A stretch of 58,946 nucleotides of DNA from Acidobacteriota bacterium (GCA_016179055.1 JACOSC010000150.1:1-58946), one strand, 5' to 3'; shown: positions 16,758 through 27,111, numbered from the stretch's first letter. Notes: a model not told the origin generated them from the letters alone. Numbers and translations: made by a program.

Positions 16758-18604
16758 GCCAGCCACTCCAGCTCGTCGGTGCGGTGCATAATTTCTATTT
16801 CTTCCGGGCCGAAATCTTTCAGGTTTTCAATCAGTGTTTTGGAGTCTTGCGGTTTGATGAACTTAACCTCTCCATTCTCTTTTCGCAAAACAGCAATTCG
16901 AGATAGATCAAATTGCGTAAGGAAATAAGATGCGTGCGTCGCTAGTAAAATCTGGGTACGATCCGCCGCTTTCTCAAACAGCCCGGCTAGTATGGGTAGT
17001 GTTCGCGGATGGACGCCTTGGTCAGGCTCGTCGATACAGATGAGCGATGGCGGATTTGGCTGAACGCAAAGAACCGCCCAACATATAAATCGCAGAATAC
17101 CGTCCGATAAGTCAGCAAGACTAAGCTCGGTGTCCATACCCTCTTCTTGCCAAAATGCCATTACTTCTCCTGGTCCGCCCCGGGCTTTTACAGTTAATCG
17201 CCTGAACCCAGGAATAGCGGAACTCAGGTGCTGTTGTAGTTCGACAAAAATAGATGAGTGCTCTGTCCAAAGGTAATGTAGAACAGAGCTTAGGTTGCCG
17301 GCATCTTCCCTGAGAGTTGGCTCCTGCTCTATAGGGACCGGTCTGCGAATTTTGTCGTTGGCAATGTTAAACGCGCTGTAGAACCTCCAGGCGCTAATGT
17401 ATTCACGCAAATTATATAAGGTTATCATACTGGAGTCGGTCATCGTGCTGAGTGCTAGCTGATTCGAACGTTTCACTACGAAGTCTCGGTATTTTGCCGT
17501 TTTATATTCTTGTGCTGTGCCTTGGCCCCGGGTGATACTCATGATGATTAAATAGGCGCCTTGGTCTGATGGAACGGTCCGAACCCGCTCGTAAAAAATG
17601 TGTATTTGGCCGACCGGCCCATTCAATGTTCCTTCGTACCGTAGAGGTTCGGGATCGGATATGTCTATGTCAATACCCCACGCAAATCGCTCTAGGCCCG
17701 GCTTGTGAAAAACCTGCTGGCCTACCGATCCAACGACAATCTCCGGTGGAATATCTTGGTTCATGCCGTCCCTTAGGAATCTAAGAAATTCAAAAAGACT
17801 TGACTTCCCGGACCCGTTGGCCCCGACCAGAACTTCCAGCGCGCCAACCGGCGCGCGTAAATCCTTAAATGCCTTATATCCCTTAATCTCGACAACTCTC
17901 AGCTTAAATGGTGGGTAACCCTTGCTTACTTGAGCGGAAGGTTGTTCAGCTACTTTGGAGATCTCTTCGGCATAAAGTCGGTGTGGCGGCTGCTCCAGCT
18001 TAGTAATCAGCTTGGCTGTTGGTTGTACGGACAATGGATCTTGCGGTGAGCATGTGACCCAACCTTCCTGCTGCAGAAACTCCGCGTTGCGCTTAAAGGC
18101 TTCCTTTTCTACTCGCAAATATTCCCAATCGATCGGATCATTTAAATTTACGGCGCCCTTCATTCCGCCTGAGATATACCCAAGCCAATATACTTTCTGC
18201 GCAATGAATTCGCGTATCTCGCGCTCTTTCTCTGGGTTAGCCTCTACAAGGTCCATGTACTTCGCAAACCACTCGCTGTCAACATATATTTCCTGAAACA
18301 CCTCCGAAGGCTCTTGCGGCTTTTCAAAGTCTAGCTCACTTTTATCGAGAGCTTCGCGGATCCGATTGACGCAAACACGATAAAGAGTATCATCATTATC
18401 TTTATCATTACGGTTGATTAATCGAAGAGTAAACCCAGAAATTCCTATAGACACCAGCAGCGTGATAAGATCTTTTTTCTGCCCACGCTTAACATAGAAA
18501 AGATTGTGAACAACATCCCGTTGAGTACTTGCCTGTTTATCTTGCGGCTCTAATCGGAAAACCATTCCCGTATTGGTCACGTAGGTACGTTCTCTATCTT
18601 GCAT
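16754..18604 (-). CDS. AAA (AAA_21/AAA_15) ATPase with N-terminal extension
   Basis: The 616-residue protein has an ABC/SMC-type ATPase in its C-terminal two thirds: Walker A GANGSGKS (261-268), signature LSDG (499-502), Walker B LICIDEP with Glu526, and the H-loop His557 (ATHAS). The first ~230 residues are extra. They show a beta/alpha segment with NRNDKDND, then a segment ending FLQQEGWVT...PTAKLI that looks like a winged helix. Typical partners of DUF4276 have little before Walker A. The pair resembles PARIS or other ATPase/TOPRIM abortive-infection systems. The extension could be the phage or nucleic-acid sensor (inference). Confidence 0.85.
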   Translation of the reverse strand: MQDRERTYVTNTGMVFRLEPQDKQASTQRDVVHNLFYVKRGQKKDLITLLVSIGISGFTLRLINRNDKDNDDTLYRVCVNRIREALDKSELDFEKPQEPSEVFQEIYVDSEWFAKYMDLVEANPEKEREIREFIAQKVYWLGYISGGMKGAVNLNDPIDWEYLRVEKEAFKRNAEFLQQEGWVTCSPQDPLSVQPTAKLITKLEQPPHRLYAEEISKVAEQPSAQVSKGYPPFKLRVVEIKGYKAFKDLRAPVGALEVLVGANGSGKSSLFEFLRFLRDGMNQDIPPEIVVGSVGQQVFHKPGLERFAWGIDIDISDPEPLRYEGTLNGPVGQIHIFYERVRTVPSDQGAYLIIMSITRGQGTAQEYKTAKYRDFVVKRSNQLALSTMTDSSMITLYNLREYISAWRFYSAFNIANDKIRRPVPIEQEPTLREDAGNLSSVLHYLWTEHSSIFVELQQHLSSAIPGFRRLTVKARGGPGEVMAFWQEEGMDTELSLADLSDGILRFICWAVLCVQPNPPSLICIDEPDQGVHPRTLPILAGLFEKAADRTQILLATHASYFLTQFDLSRIAVLRKENGEVKFIKPQDSKTLIENLKDFGPEEIEIMHRTDELEWLA

Positions 18605-18677
18605 ATTTCTCCCTACTCAAAACCTTGAGCCTAGGACGATTATAGCAGGTATGCCATCATAGTCAACCGCCTTCGGA

Positions 18678-18900
18678 TCACTGATCGATGACCACTCTCA
18701 GCGGCTCCCGCAAAATGCTGTAGATCGCTTGTGGGTCGGTAAAGCGAGCACCGAATACCTCAGCAGCGATGCTTGGCGACAGGCACTTCGAGAACTTCAG
18801 GTTCTCGATGGCCTCCTCGTTTGGTACTGGGGTAACACTCTCTACATACAGGAATTTGATCAGCGACTTGCCGATGTCCAGCGTGAAAGAGGATGGGAAG
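18678..18900 (-). pseudogene. Possible 3' end of an SF2/Lhr-type helicase gene
   Basis: A frame without a start ends NLKFSKCL, EVFGARFTDPQAIYSILREP and RVVIDQ before TGA at 18678-18680. The pattern LKFS-CL-P-x-A-x3-x2-AR-D-P is like the C-terminus of large DEAD/DEAH helicases of the Lhr type. Upstream sequence (above about 18900) is not coding-like. It would be the last fragment of a deleted gene next to the ATPase operon. Assignment is weak and rests on motif memory. Confidence 0.3.
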
Positions 18901-19310
18901 CAGATTGTCCGATTAACCGCTTGAAATGTTAATCTAATTTGATTTCATACCCTTAGTGCTAGTTGTATTATAAAGCAATCCCTTTGCTCGCCAACACCGG
19001 GTGAAGCCAGGCGTTGCAAGCAACGGACGTATCGAAGAGGCCGGCCAAAGTTACTCCGAAGTATGGCGCGTGGGCCTGAACGACGCGCGAACCCCCGCCC
19101 TTGGGGCGAAGCAATCGATCGATCCGGCGGCGTCCGCTAACAATCGGCGCGTGCCGGTCAGGCGGTACTCTCGTTGGTGACCAGCACCGCGTGAACCTGT
19201 ACAATTCATCTAAAGATGGTTTTCTTTTCCTTCCGCGGCCCGACTCGTCGGGAAGATAGATGACTTTAATACATTCCCTCGTCCATGGTTGACACATCCG
19301 CTACCTTCCC
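18901..19310. other. Non-coding stretch between remnants
   Basis: No gene is supported. A minus-strand frame at 18968-19297 is open for 109 codons but its composition (many Arg, Pro, Cys) and lack of a ribosome site argue against coding. The sequence is probably scrambled mobile-element debris next to the IS-end repeats that follow. Confidence 0.4.
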
Positions 19311-19331
19311 GGACCCGGCAACGCCGGGTCC
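19311..19331. repeat. Perfect 9-bp hairpin
   Basis: GGACCCGGC (19311-19319) pairs with GCCGGGTCC (19323-19331) around a 3-nt loop. The hairpin is GC-rich but followed by CCTTTGGG rather than a T-run, so it is a weak terminator candidate or part of an IS end. Confidence 0.6.
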
Positions 19332-19335
19332 CTTT

Positions 19336-19394
19336 GGGTAACATTTTAGATGAGTTGACGATCCATCCTTCGGTAACATTTTACATGAGTCGAT
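19336..19394 (+). repeat. Direct repeat resembling IS21 terminal repeats
   Basis: Two 24-nt direct copies (19336-19359 and 19371-19394) share GGTAACATTTTA(G/C)ATGAGT. IS21-family elements carry several such repeats at each end, with this GTAACATTTT...ATGAGT pattern in several members. With the istA remnant at 15.4-15.7 kb this suggests that IS21-like elements flanked or inserted beside the ATPase/TOPRIM pocket. The two may come from different elements. Confidence 0.5.
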
Positions 19395-19402
19395 ACGGAT
19401 TC

Positions 19403-19432
19403 TTGACTTTGGTTTGGTTCGGGTGTTATATA
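19403..19432 (+). promoter_or_regulatory. Sigma-70-type promoter for icd
   Basis: TTGACT (19403-19408) and TATATA (19427-19432) are separated by 18 nt, close to the consensus. Transcription would begin near 19440, giving a leader of about 90 nt to icd. Confidence 0.65.
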
Positions 19433-19527
19433 GACTGCGCTACGTTAGCTATCTTAGTTTTTCTTAGTGCAGCTCGGCTCACGCGAGTGCTGCGCATGAC
19501 CCTTATTTTGTTTGTATGGAGGCATTA

Positions 19528-20772
19528 ATGGTTACTTTTGAGAAAATTGCAGGTCCCAAAGAGGGGCAACCCATCCAATTCGTGAACGGAAAATTTCAGA
19601 TTCCCGACAATCCCATTATTCCTTTTATTGAAGGTGATGGCACAGGACGCGATATCTGGCGGGCCTCCCAACGGGTCTTCGACGCGGCAGTGCACAAGGT
19701 TTGGGGGAGTAAGAAGAAAGTTTGTTGGTTTGAAGTCTACGCCGGCGAAAAAGCCTTCAACATGTTCGGCGAGTGGCTGCCCGCCGACACCACAAAAGCC
19801 ATTGACCATTTCTCGGTGGCCATCAAAGGACCACTCACCACGCCCGTGGGCGGCGGCATACGCAGCTTGAATGTCACGCTGAGGCAAGTGCTGGACCTGT
19901 ACGCCTGCGTGCGCCCGGTCCGCTACTTCCGCGGCGTACCCTCGCCGGTGAAATGCCCGGAAAAATTGAACGTAGTTATCTATCGCGAAAACACCGAAGA
20001 TGTTTACGCCGGGATTGAATTTCAAGAAGGCACCTCCGACGCCAAGCGGCTTATCGAGTTCATCGGCAAGGAGCTGGGCAAGACCATACGCCCCGACTCC
20101 GGCATCGGAATCAAACCCATCTCGGAAACCGGCAGCAAACGCATTGTGCGCAAAGCCCTCCAATATGCTCTGGATAGTGGCCGCAAAACCGTAACTATGG
20201 TTCATAAGGGAAACATCATGAAGTACACCGAAGGCGCCTTCCGCGAGTGGGGTTACGAGCTGGCCAAACAAGAGTTCGCCGATAGTGTCATCACGGAAGA
20301 TGATCTTTACAGTAACTACAAAGGCAAGCTGCCCGATGGTAAAGTCGTGATTCGTGATCGCATTGCCGATTCCATGTTTCAACAAGTCCTGTTGCGCCCG
20401 GACGAGTATGACGTACTCGCCACGCCCAACCTTAACGGCGACTATCTGTCGGATGCGTGCGCCGCGCAGGTTGGCGGGCTGGGGATCGCCCCCGGCGCCA
20501 ATATTAGTGACCGCGTCGGCCTGTTTGAGGCCACGCATGGCACGGCGCCCAAATACGCGGATCAGGATGTAATTAATCCCGGCTCCGTTATTCTCTCCGG
20601 CGTCATGATGTTTGACTACATCGGCTGGAAGGACGTCGGCCAGGCCATCATACAAGGCCTGGAACGCACGATTGCCCAAAAACGCGTGACCTATGATTTC
20701 CATCGCTTGATGGAAGGCGCCACCAAATTAAAGACCTCCGAATTTGCCGGAGCCATTATCGAAAATATGTAA
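19528..20772 (+). CDS. icd: Isocitrate dehydrogenase, NADP-dependent
   Basis: The 414-residue enzyme matches the E. coli-type isocitrate dehydrogenase: substrate loop GGGIRSLNV with Ser113, the position phosphorylated by AceK in enterics, [13 protein letters not shown], and the cofactor segment [17 protein letters not shown], where the Lys-Tyr pair indicates NADP rather than NAD. It converts isocitrate to 2-oxoglutarate and CO2 in the cytosol. The start at 19528 follows GGAGG (4-5 nt upstream in ATGGAGGCATT); an ATG 12 nt earlier overlaps that site. It leads an icd-mdh pair with a strong promoter upstream. Confidence 0.96.
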   Translation: MVTFEKIAGPKEGQPIQFVNGKFQIPDNPIIPFIEGDGTGRDIWRASQRVFDAAVHKVWGSKKKVCWFEVYAGEKAFNMFGEWLPADTTKAIDHFSVAIKGPLTTPVGGGIRSLNVTLRQVLDLYACVRPVRYFRGVPSPVKCPEKLNVVIYRENTEDVYAGIEFQEGTSDAKRLIEFIGKELGKTIRPDSGIGIKPISETGSKRIVRKALQYALDSGRKTVTMVHKGNIMKYTEGAFREWGYELAKQEFADSVITEDDLYSNYKGKLPDGKVVIRDRIADSMFQQVLLRPDEYDVLATPNLNGDYLSDACAAQVGGLGIAPGANISDRVGLFEATHGTAPKYADQDVINPGSVILSGVMMFDYIGWKDVGQAIIQGLERTIAQKRVTYDFHRLMEGATKLKTSEFAGAIIENM

Positions 20773-20834
20773 AGCCGCGCTAGGTTGATTTTATAGTGTA
20801 GTCACTTTGGTCATAATCGTTACATGGTATTTGA

Positions 20835-21773
<939 letters not shown>

Positions 21774-21985
21774 GCTTAAGGCGCCGAGGAGTTGACGGAT
21801 CGCCTGATCCAGAGCGGCAAACAGGCTATCCCAGCGCGGGTAACGCAAGGCGGGCGCCCGCATTGGCGCAAAGGCTATGCCAGGCATTGGCGAGACGCCT
21901 ATTCGGCCGGGGCATCGCCGAGGAATTAGTAGGCGGCCGGTTGCCAAACTACCAGGCCGGCGGCAGGATCAGCGGTCACACCATA

Positions 21986-23611
21986 ATGAACGAAGCGGTT
22001 TCTTTTGCCGAATTCCCCGAATATACGAAATTGTTTCTGGATTTCGTCGGCAATTTCCAACGTGTGTCGGCTTTCTACTCTCCGTGCGGGCACGACGTTG
22101 CCGATTTGGAGAAGTGTACTGGGCGGGTGCTCGCTTACGAGTATCCACGCGCAATAACCTGCGAAACACTGCGCCGGCAAAACTTGGCTTTTGGCGCCGG
22201 CGAACGTACAATGGCTAACATTGAGCAGTTGCGCCGGCCGGAGACGGTGGCCGTGGTGACCGGTCAACAAGTTGGGTTGTTCGGCGGCCCCTTACTTACG
22301 CTCTACAAGATGCTGACGGCGATCAAGCGCGCGAGCTGGCTAAGCGAAATCGGATTCCCCGCCGTGCCCGTATTTTGGCTGCCCTCCGAGGACCATGATT
22401 TCGCCGAGATTGCCACCGCCTCTTTCCTTCACAAATCCGGGACCCTGGAATCGATCGCCTATGAGCCGGAGCCCGGTGACGTAGGCCGACCCGTGGGCGC
22501 CATACGCCTAGGCGCCTCTATCGGTGTAACGATTGACCGGCTGGCGCGCCTGCTGCCGACGACGGAATTTTCCAGTGACCTGCTCGGCGATATATCGGAG
22601 GCTTACGCGCCCGGCTTAACTTGGGTCGAAGCGTTCGCCCGACTCTGGCAACGCATTCTCGGTAACCGCGGATTAATTATGCTGGACCCGGCCGATACGG
22701 CCTTGAAGGAATTAGTCCGACCGCTCTTTGAGCACGCGCTGCGCGAGGCGCCCTCCATTGACCGGACGATTCAAACGCGCGACGACGCTCTGCTTGCGGC
22801 GGGTTTTCATTTACAGGTGCGCCGCGTGAAATTGAACACGCTGCTCTTTTGCACCTTGAATGGACGCCGCCTGCCTGTACGCATGGATGGCCCGCACCGC
22901 TTCTTAGTAGGGGATGCATCCACCTCCGAGGCCGCTCTGCTGGAGCGCTTGCGGCAGGACATCGATGTCTTCAGTCCTAATGTTTTGTTACGGCCGCTGG
23001 TTCAAGATATACTTTTGCCGACGGCCGCTTATATCGGGGGACCTTCCGAGATTGCCTATTACGCCCAGGCGCAGCCGCTTTATGCGAGCTTTGGACGCCC
23101 GGGTCCGGGGATCTTGCCGAGAGCCAGCTTCACGCTGGCGCCTAAGAAAGCGCGTCGCCCCTTGGAAAAGTATCGCCTCTCCTTTCACGATTTGCGCGAA
23201 GGTCCCGACGCGGTGTTCAAGCGCGTGGTGGAATCGGTTCTCAGCACCGACATACCACTGCGCTTCGCTGAAACGGCGCGGACGTTGCAGGCGCAACTAT
23301 CTGAATTGGAGACCGCCTTACTGGGCGAGGATCCGTCTCTCGTCGGCGCCATCAACCGAGCGCGTGAGAAAATGCTCAGGCCTTTGGAGACGCTTAAGGC
23401 CAAATTCCACGCTATGGCAACCAACCGCTACAGCGTCGCTCGAGCGCAGATTGAGGAAGCCGTGGCAACTTTGTATCCCCGGCAAACCTCGCAGGAGCGC
23501 GCGCTCAACGGCTTCACTTTTTTTGTCAAGTATGGCTATGGTCTGCTTGATACGGTGTATGCGGCGATTCCGCCGCGGACGGACCATCATGAATTGATTG
23601 ATTTGGAGTAA
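21986..23611 (+). CDS. bshC: Bacillithiol biosynthesis cysteine-adding enzyme BshC
   Basis: The 541-residue protein matches BshC, which joins cysteine to glucosaminyl-malate in the last step of bacillithiol synthesis. Landmarks are VVTGQQVGLFGGPLLTLYK (Rossmann-like loop), FWLPSEDHDFAEI (active-site region) and AAYIGGPSEIAYYAQ, followed by the C-terminal coiled coil. The start at 21986 matches the family's N-terminus; the frame is open further upstream but that part is not family-like. It is followed by bshA after 19 nt. BshB is not in the window. Confidence 0.94.
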   Translation: MNEAVSFAEFPEYTKLFLDFVGNFQRVSAFYSPCGHDVADLEKCTGRVLAYEYPRAITCETLRRQNLAFGAGERTMANIEQLRRPETVAVVTGQQVGLFGGPLLTLYKMLTAIKRASWLSEIGFPAVPVFWLPSEDHDFAEIATASFLHKSGTLESIAYEPEPGDVGRPVGAIRLGASIGVTIDRLARLLPTTEFSSDLLGDISEAYAPGLTWVEAFARLWQRILGNRGLIMLDPADTALKELVRPLFEHALREAPSIDRTIQTRDDALLAAGFHLQVRRVKLNTLLFCTLNGRRLPVRMDGPHRFLVGDASTSEAALLERLRQDIDVFSPNVLLRPLVQDILLPTAAYIGGPSEIAYYAQAQPLYASFGRPGPGILPRASFTLAPKKARRPLEKYRLSFHDLREGPDAVFKRVVESVLSTDIPLRFAETARTLQAQLSELETALLGEDPSLVGAINRAREKMLRPLETLKAKFHAMATNRYSVARAQIEEAVATLYPRQTSQERALNGFTFFVKYGYGLLDTVYAAIPPRTDHHELIDLE

Positions 23612-23630
23612 CTACTTGTCCAAGAATAGT

Positions 23631-24773
23631 ATGAAAATTGGCATTACCTGCTATCCCACATACGGCGGCAGCGGTGTTGTGGCGGCTGAGCTGGGAATGC
23701 AGTTGGCCCAGCGGGGGCACGTCGTGCATTTTATCAGCTCCGACCTGCCCAGTCGCTTGGTTGAGTTAAACGAGCGCCTATGGTTTCATGCGGTGGACAT
23801 GATGGCCTATCCGCTATTCGAGTATCCGCCTTACGCCTTGGCGCTGGCCACCAAAATGGTTGAGGTGGCCGAATCGGAGAATTTGGATTTGTTGCACGTC
23901 CATTATGCGATTCCGCACGCCATCAGCGCCTACTTGGCTAAACAAATGCTCGCGCCCAAGACGTTGCCGGTTATTACCACTTTGCACGGCACCGATATCA
24001 CGCTGGTCGGCAATGACCGCTCCTACTTGCCGATTACGCGCTTCGGCATTGAAAAGAGCGACGCCGTCACGACGGTGTCCACGTATCTTAAGGAAGCCAC
24101 GTATCAAGAGCTCAACGTGAAAAAAGAAATTACCGTGATTCCCAACTTTGTCGATGTGAATCATTTTCACCGGCAATACTCGCGGCCACGGCATCAAAAA
24201 CTGGCGCCCAATGGAGAAAAGCTGCTTCTGCACATTTCCAATTTCCGTCCGATTAAGCGCGTGTGCGATGTCATTAAGATTTTCCACGCCGTGCGGAAGG
24301 CGCTGCCCGCCAAGCTGGTGATGATTGGCGACGGACCGGAGCGCTCGAAGGCCGAGTACTTATGCCGCACCTTGGGCATCGAGCACGATGTATGTTTCTT
24401 GGGTAAGTACGGACTCATCGAGGAATATCTATCGATTGCCGATTTGGCGCTGATGCCGAGCGCGCTGGAGAGTTTTGGCTTAGCGGCTCTGGAGGCCATG
24501 GCTTGCGAAGTGCCGGTGATTGCCAGCCAGGTGGGCGGCCTGCCGGAATTAGTGCTGTCCGGTGAAACCGGATATCTGATGCCGGTCGGAGACGTGTCGG
24601 CCATGGCGGAAATCTCCCTGCGCGTGTTGCGCGATGAAGCACTGGCGGCGCGTCTCAGCGCCGAATCCCGCCGCCGCGCCGTTGAAGTCTTCAGCACCTC
24701 CAAGATTATCCCTTTGTACGAGCAGCTCTATCAAGATGTCCTGGAAGAGACAAGCAAGCAGGATGGAGTATAA
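23631..24773 (+). CDS. bshA: N-acetyl-alpha-D-glucosaminyl L-malate synthase BshA
   Basis: The 380-residue GT4 glycosyltransferase starts MKIGITCYPTYGGSGVVAAELG, a BshA hallmark, and has LHVHYAIPHA, TTLHGTDIT and the ESFGLAALEAMACEVPVI donor-binding motif (E-x7-E). It transfers GlcNAc from UDP-GlcNAc to L-malate, the first step of bacillithiol synthesis. It overlaps nothing but follows bshC closely, so a bshC-bshA operon is likely. The malate it needs is made by Mdh encoded just upstream, which makes the location functionally sensible. Confidence 0.95.
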   Translation: MKIGITCYPTYGGSGVVAAELGMQLAQRGHVVHFISSDLPSRLVELNERLWFHAVDMMAYPLFEYPPYALALATKMVEVAESENLDLLHVHYAIPHAISAYLAKQMLAPKTLPVITTLHGTDITLVGNDRSYLPITRFGIEKSDAVTTVSTYLKEATYQELNVKKEITVIPNFVDVNHFHRQYSRPRHQKLAPNGEKLLLHISNFRPIKRVCDVIKIFHAVRKALPAKLVMIGDGPERSKAEYLCRTLGIEHDVCFLGKYGLIEEYLSIADLALMPSALESFGLAALEAMACEVPVIASQVGGLPELVLSGETGYLMPVGDVSAMAEISLRVLRDEALAARLSAESRRRAVEVFSTSKIIPLYEQLYQDVLEETSKQDGV

Positions 24774-24929
24774 TGGAAGATGGATACCGGAGAATAGGTG
24801 AGGTACGAAATCAGTGTGTTGCGTGACGAGGCCCCTACGATAAACAACGGCATTTCAAGAATAGTCCCACCTTGCCTCCAACGGTTTTGTTCTTCGTTCT
24901 TTGTTCTTTAAGTGCGGAGATTCTCAGTC

Positions 24930-25406
24930 ATGCCATACGTTGTCGATGGCAACAATTTGATTGGCCATACCACTAGCCTGCATTTGAATGATGATCGCTC
25001 CCGCCAAGCGCTGGTCCAGAAGATTTCACTTTTTCACAATGCCGGAGGTGGACAAGTGGTCATCGTCTTTGACGGTGAGCCGTGTGGGCTGGTTCCTGCC
25101 GGGCTTACGCTCGGGGGCGTAAGAGTGCTCTATGCCGGCGGGCGCTCGGATGCCGATACCAAGATTAAGAGCATGGTCAGCGCGCGGAGAAATCCGCAAG
25201 ACCTGATCGTGGTGAGCTCCGACACGGCCGTTTATAACTACGCTCGCCAACATGGCGCCAAAGCCATGAAATGCCATGAATTCAATATCAAGATGACGGA
25301 AGTCATCAAGGGTAAGTCTGCGGAGGAGTCCAAGCCGGAGGTCGGCGAGCTGAACGAGTGGTACCGCTATTTCGGTCTGGAAAAAGATGAGAAAGACGAA
25401 GGCTAG
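24930..25406 (+). CDS. NYN-domain (YacP/Rae1-like) RNA-binding protein
   Basis: The 158-residue protein has a NYN/PIN-like fold: YVVDGNNLIG (Asp6, Asn8), VVIVFDGEPCG, SDADTKIKSMV and VVSSDTAVYNYA, supplying the acidic metal-binding residues. YacP-type proteins are ribosome- or RNA-associated endoribonucleases. The C-terminal 30 residues are charged. Start 24930 has GGAG ten nt upstream; an earlier in-frame start lies 6 codons upstream without a site. It stands after bshA with a 156-nt gap. Confidence 0.85.
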   Translation: MPYVVDGNNLIGHTTSLHLNDDRSRQALVQKISLFHNAGGGQVVIVFDGEPCGLVPAGLTLGGVRVLYAGGRSDADTKIKSMVSARRNPQDLIVVSSDTAVYNYARQHGAKAMKCHEFNIKMTEVIKGKSAEESKPEVGELNEWYRYFGLEKDEKDEG

Positions 25407-25502
25407 ATAATTCTCGAAATCGCGCGTGCTGACGCCCTAAGTCGAAAAATCCTTACCGTTGCCGGGAACACTCCACCTGGTTTTCCGAGTGGCGGCCTTC
25501 GC

Positions 25503-26183
25503 TCAGTGCGGCAGCGGCTCCGCTCGATACAGCATTCGCGTGTTTTTCACGGCTGACAGAACGAAAGCCACCGCCATTCCGGCAATAGCCACTACACCAC
25601 TAACATCGAAGAGCAGGTAGGTCCCCAAGCCGGGAATTCGGACGATGGGGGAATGCGCAAGCCACAGCGTGCCGGCCGCCAGAACGATCCGCAACTCCGT
25701 CCCGCCGAAACCCAGGTTGGAGAGACGGAAGACTCCCAGGACACAAGTGGCCAGATAGACCTCAGCACAGACCATTGCAAATCCGGCCAGCAACCCGACA
25801 GCGACAAACGGGCTGATGTATCCCGAGAGGGAAAGTCCACCCAACAGGAACAGCGCTCCGGCGATATCCAGTACATGGTCGACGTAAAAACCATAGCGCG
25901 GTCGTTGCCGGTTTCGCACCCAGGCTACGGTTCCGTCGAGGCTGTCGCCGAACCAATTAAGCGCCAGCGCAACAACCACTAGCAGCAGCGCCGGCTTGTG
26001 CCAGCGGGCGATCCAGAAGGCCGTTCCGGCTCCAATCATTGCGATGAAGCCTAAAAAGGTAAGGTGGTCGGAGTTGACCCATGCAGGAAGCCGTTGGGCT
26101 ATCCCTACCAGCGCTTTTTTTTCTACATCCGCCAGCAGACTCCGGTGCTCGCGGACATGCTCAGAAATAGAGTTGACTTCCAT
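25503..26183 (-). CDS. CDP-alcohol phosphatidyltransferase family protein
   Basis: The 226-residue integral membrane protein has about six membrane segments and the CDP-alcohol transferase motif D80-x2-D83-G84-x2-A87...G98-x3-D102-x3-D106 (in FGDSLDGTVAW and GFYVDHVLD). All four catalytic Asp residues are present, but the Arg that normally follows Ala is Trp88 (an Arg is two residues later). It would transfer a phosphatidyl or related group from CDP-alcohol to an acceptor, in phospholipid or inositol-lipid synthesis; substrate not predictable. Transcribed alone, convergent with the NYN gene. Confidence 0.88.
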   Translation of the reverse strand: MEVNSISEHVREHRSLLADVEKKALVGIAQRLPAWVNSDHLTFLGFIAMIGAGTAFWIARWHKPALLLVVVALALNWFGDSLDGTVAWVRNRQRPRYGFYVDHVLDIAGALFLLGGLSLSGYISPFVAVGLLAGFAMVCAEVYLATCVLGVFRLSNLGFGGTELRIVLAAGTLWLAHSPIVRIPGLGTYLLFDVSGVVAIAGMAVAFVLSAVKNTRMLYRAEPLPH

Positions 26184-26784
26184 ACAGGCTCCTAAAAATT
26201 ACGATCATGGACGAGGCATAAATTCCGGCCGGTCGCTATGCAAAAGGCAAACCACTCGCATCAGGCCGACTGCAAAACCAGAGATGGTTGAAAAAAGACT
26301 GCAAGTTGTCTAGTGGCGGCCCCGGCAGCAAGGAACATGTCCATCGATGGCTGCAAGGCCGCGGACCAGAATTGTTTTCGACAGGATGGAAACCTCTCCA
26401 AACAGAGAATAATTTGGCACCCCCGTAGCACCAAGAGATTTGGCTAAGAGCAGCGGCGTAGGGTGCAAAATGATTCGCACGTGATGGCTGCCGATTTTGC
26501 TTTGGCATGCCCTAAGGAAGTCATTGGCACTGATGATACATAGCTTTGCTCTATTTATCCAGCGAGCACGAAAACTACGGTTGAGGATAATCCTGTGTAT
26601 TGCGCGGAAATAACTTTGGCGGTTTTCCCCCCGTTTGGCCGTAGGGAGACCATCACAGGCAAGAAGGCTCGACGAAATCGCGCGGTCTGATCATCACGCC
26701 GCCGGTTCCGGCGACCGTCGCGCTCCTAGTTGCCGCGAAATACGTAGGCACCACAGAATGCGGCAGGCTGGCCGCTGGGCGCGC
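26184..26784. other. 600-bp region without a supported gene
   Basis: I see no family-like coding sequence. Open frames on both strands (e.g. minus 26236-26508) lack ribosome sites and have non-coding composition. It holds the promoter for the transferase (minus, near 26190-26260) and the tail of the pterin gene. Confidence 0.5.
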
Positions 26785-27111
26785 TCAGAGCTGTTGGTCG
26801 ATCTTGGCGGCGAGAATAAAGTCGCTCTCGGTAAGGCCATCGATCTTGTGAGTCCAAATTTTGATTTCGACACGGCCCCAGGCCAGGTAAATATCCGGAT
26901 GATGGCCTTGCTGTTCGGCCATCTCGCCGACGCGCACGGTAAAATCGAGCGCCTGACGAAAATCGGGAAACTTGTAAGTCTTCTCCAGATGATGCTCGTC
27001 CACAACTTCCCAATTATCGAGTTGGGCTTGCAGCCGAGTGAGGGCCTCTCCCTTAAGCGGCGGCACGCCACCACGGCAGGGCATACAGGTTTTATCCACT
27101 AATTCAGACAT
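26785..27111 (-). CDS. phhB: Pterin-4a-carbinolamine dehydratase
   Basis: The 108-residue protein has the PCD signature: GHHPDIYLAWGRVEIKIWTH with catalytic His70-His71-Pro72 and the FPDFRQALDFTVRVGEMAE helix. It dehydrates 4a-hydroxytetrahydropterin; in bacteria it supports aromatic amino-acid hydroxylases or molybdopterin/pterin handling. The start at 27111 follows GGAGG with 8-nt spacing; the in-frame extension to 27270 is an untranslated leader. No phenylalanine hydroxylase is adjacent, while folE and molybdenum-dependent napA are elsewhere in the window. Confidence 0.92.
   Translation of the reverse strand: MSELVDKTCMPCRGGVPPLKGEALTRLQAQLDNWEVVDEHHLEKTYKFPDFRQALDFTVRVGEMAEQQGHHPDIYLAWGRVEIKIWTHKIDGLTESDFILAAKIDQQL

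Noticed and set aside
16101-18604. Confident naming of the module as PARIS
   Set aside because: The TOPRIM partner fits, but the ATPase extension and overall length differ, and motifs alone cannot prove identity.
18729-18932. 67-codon plus-strand frame
   Set aside because: It lies antisense to a better, though weak, minus-strand remnant and has no ribosome site.
19525-20703. 392-codon minus-strand frame opposite icd
   Set aside because: Long antisense frames arise from GC-biased codon third positions; composition is not protein-like and icd is certain.
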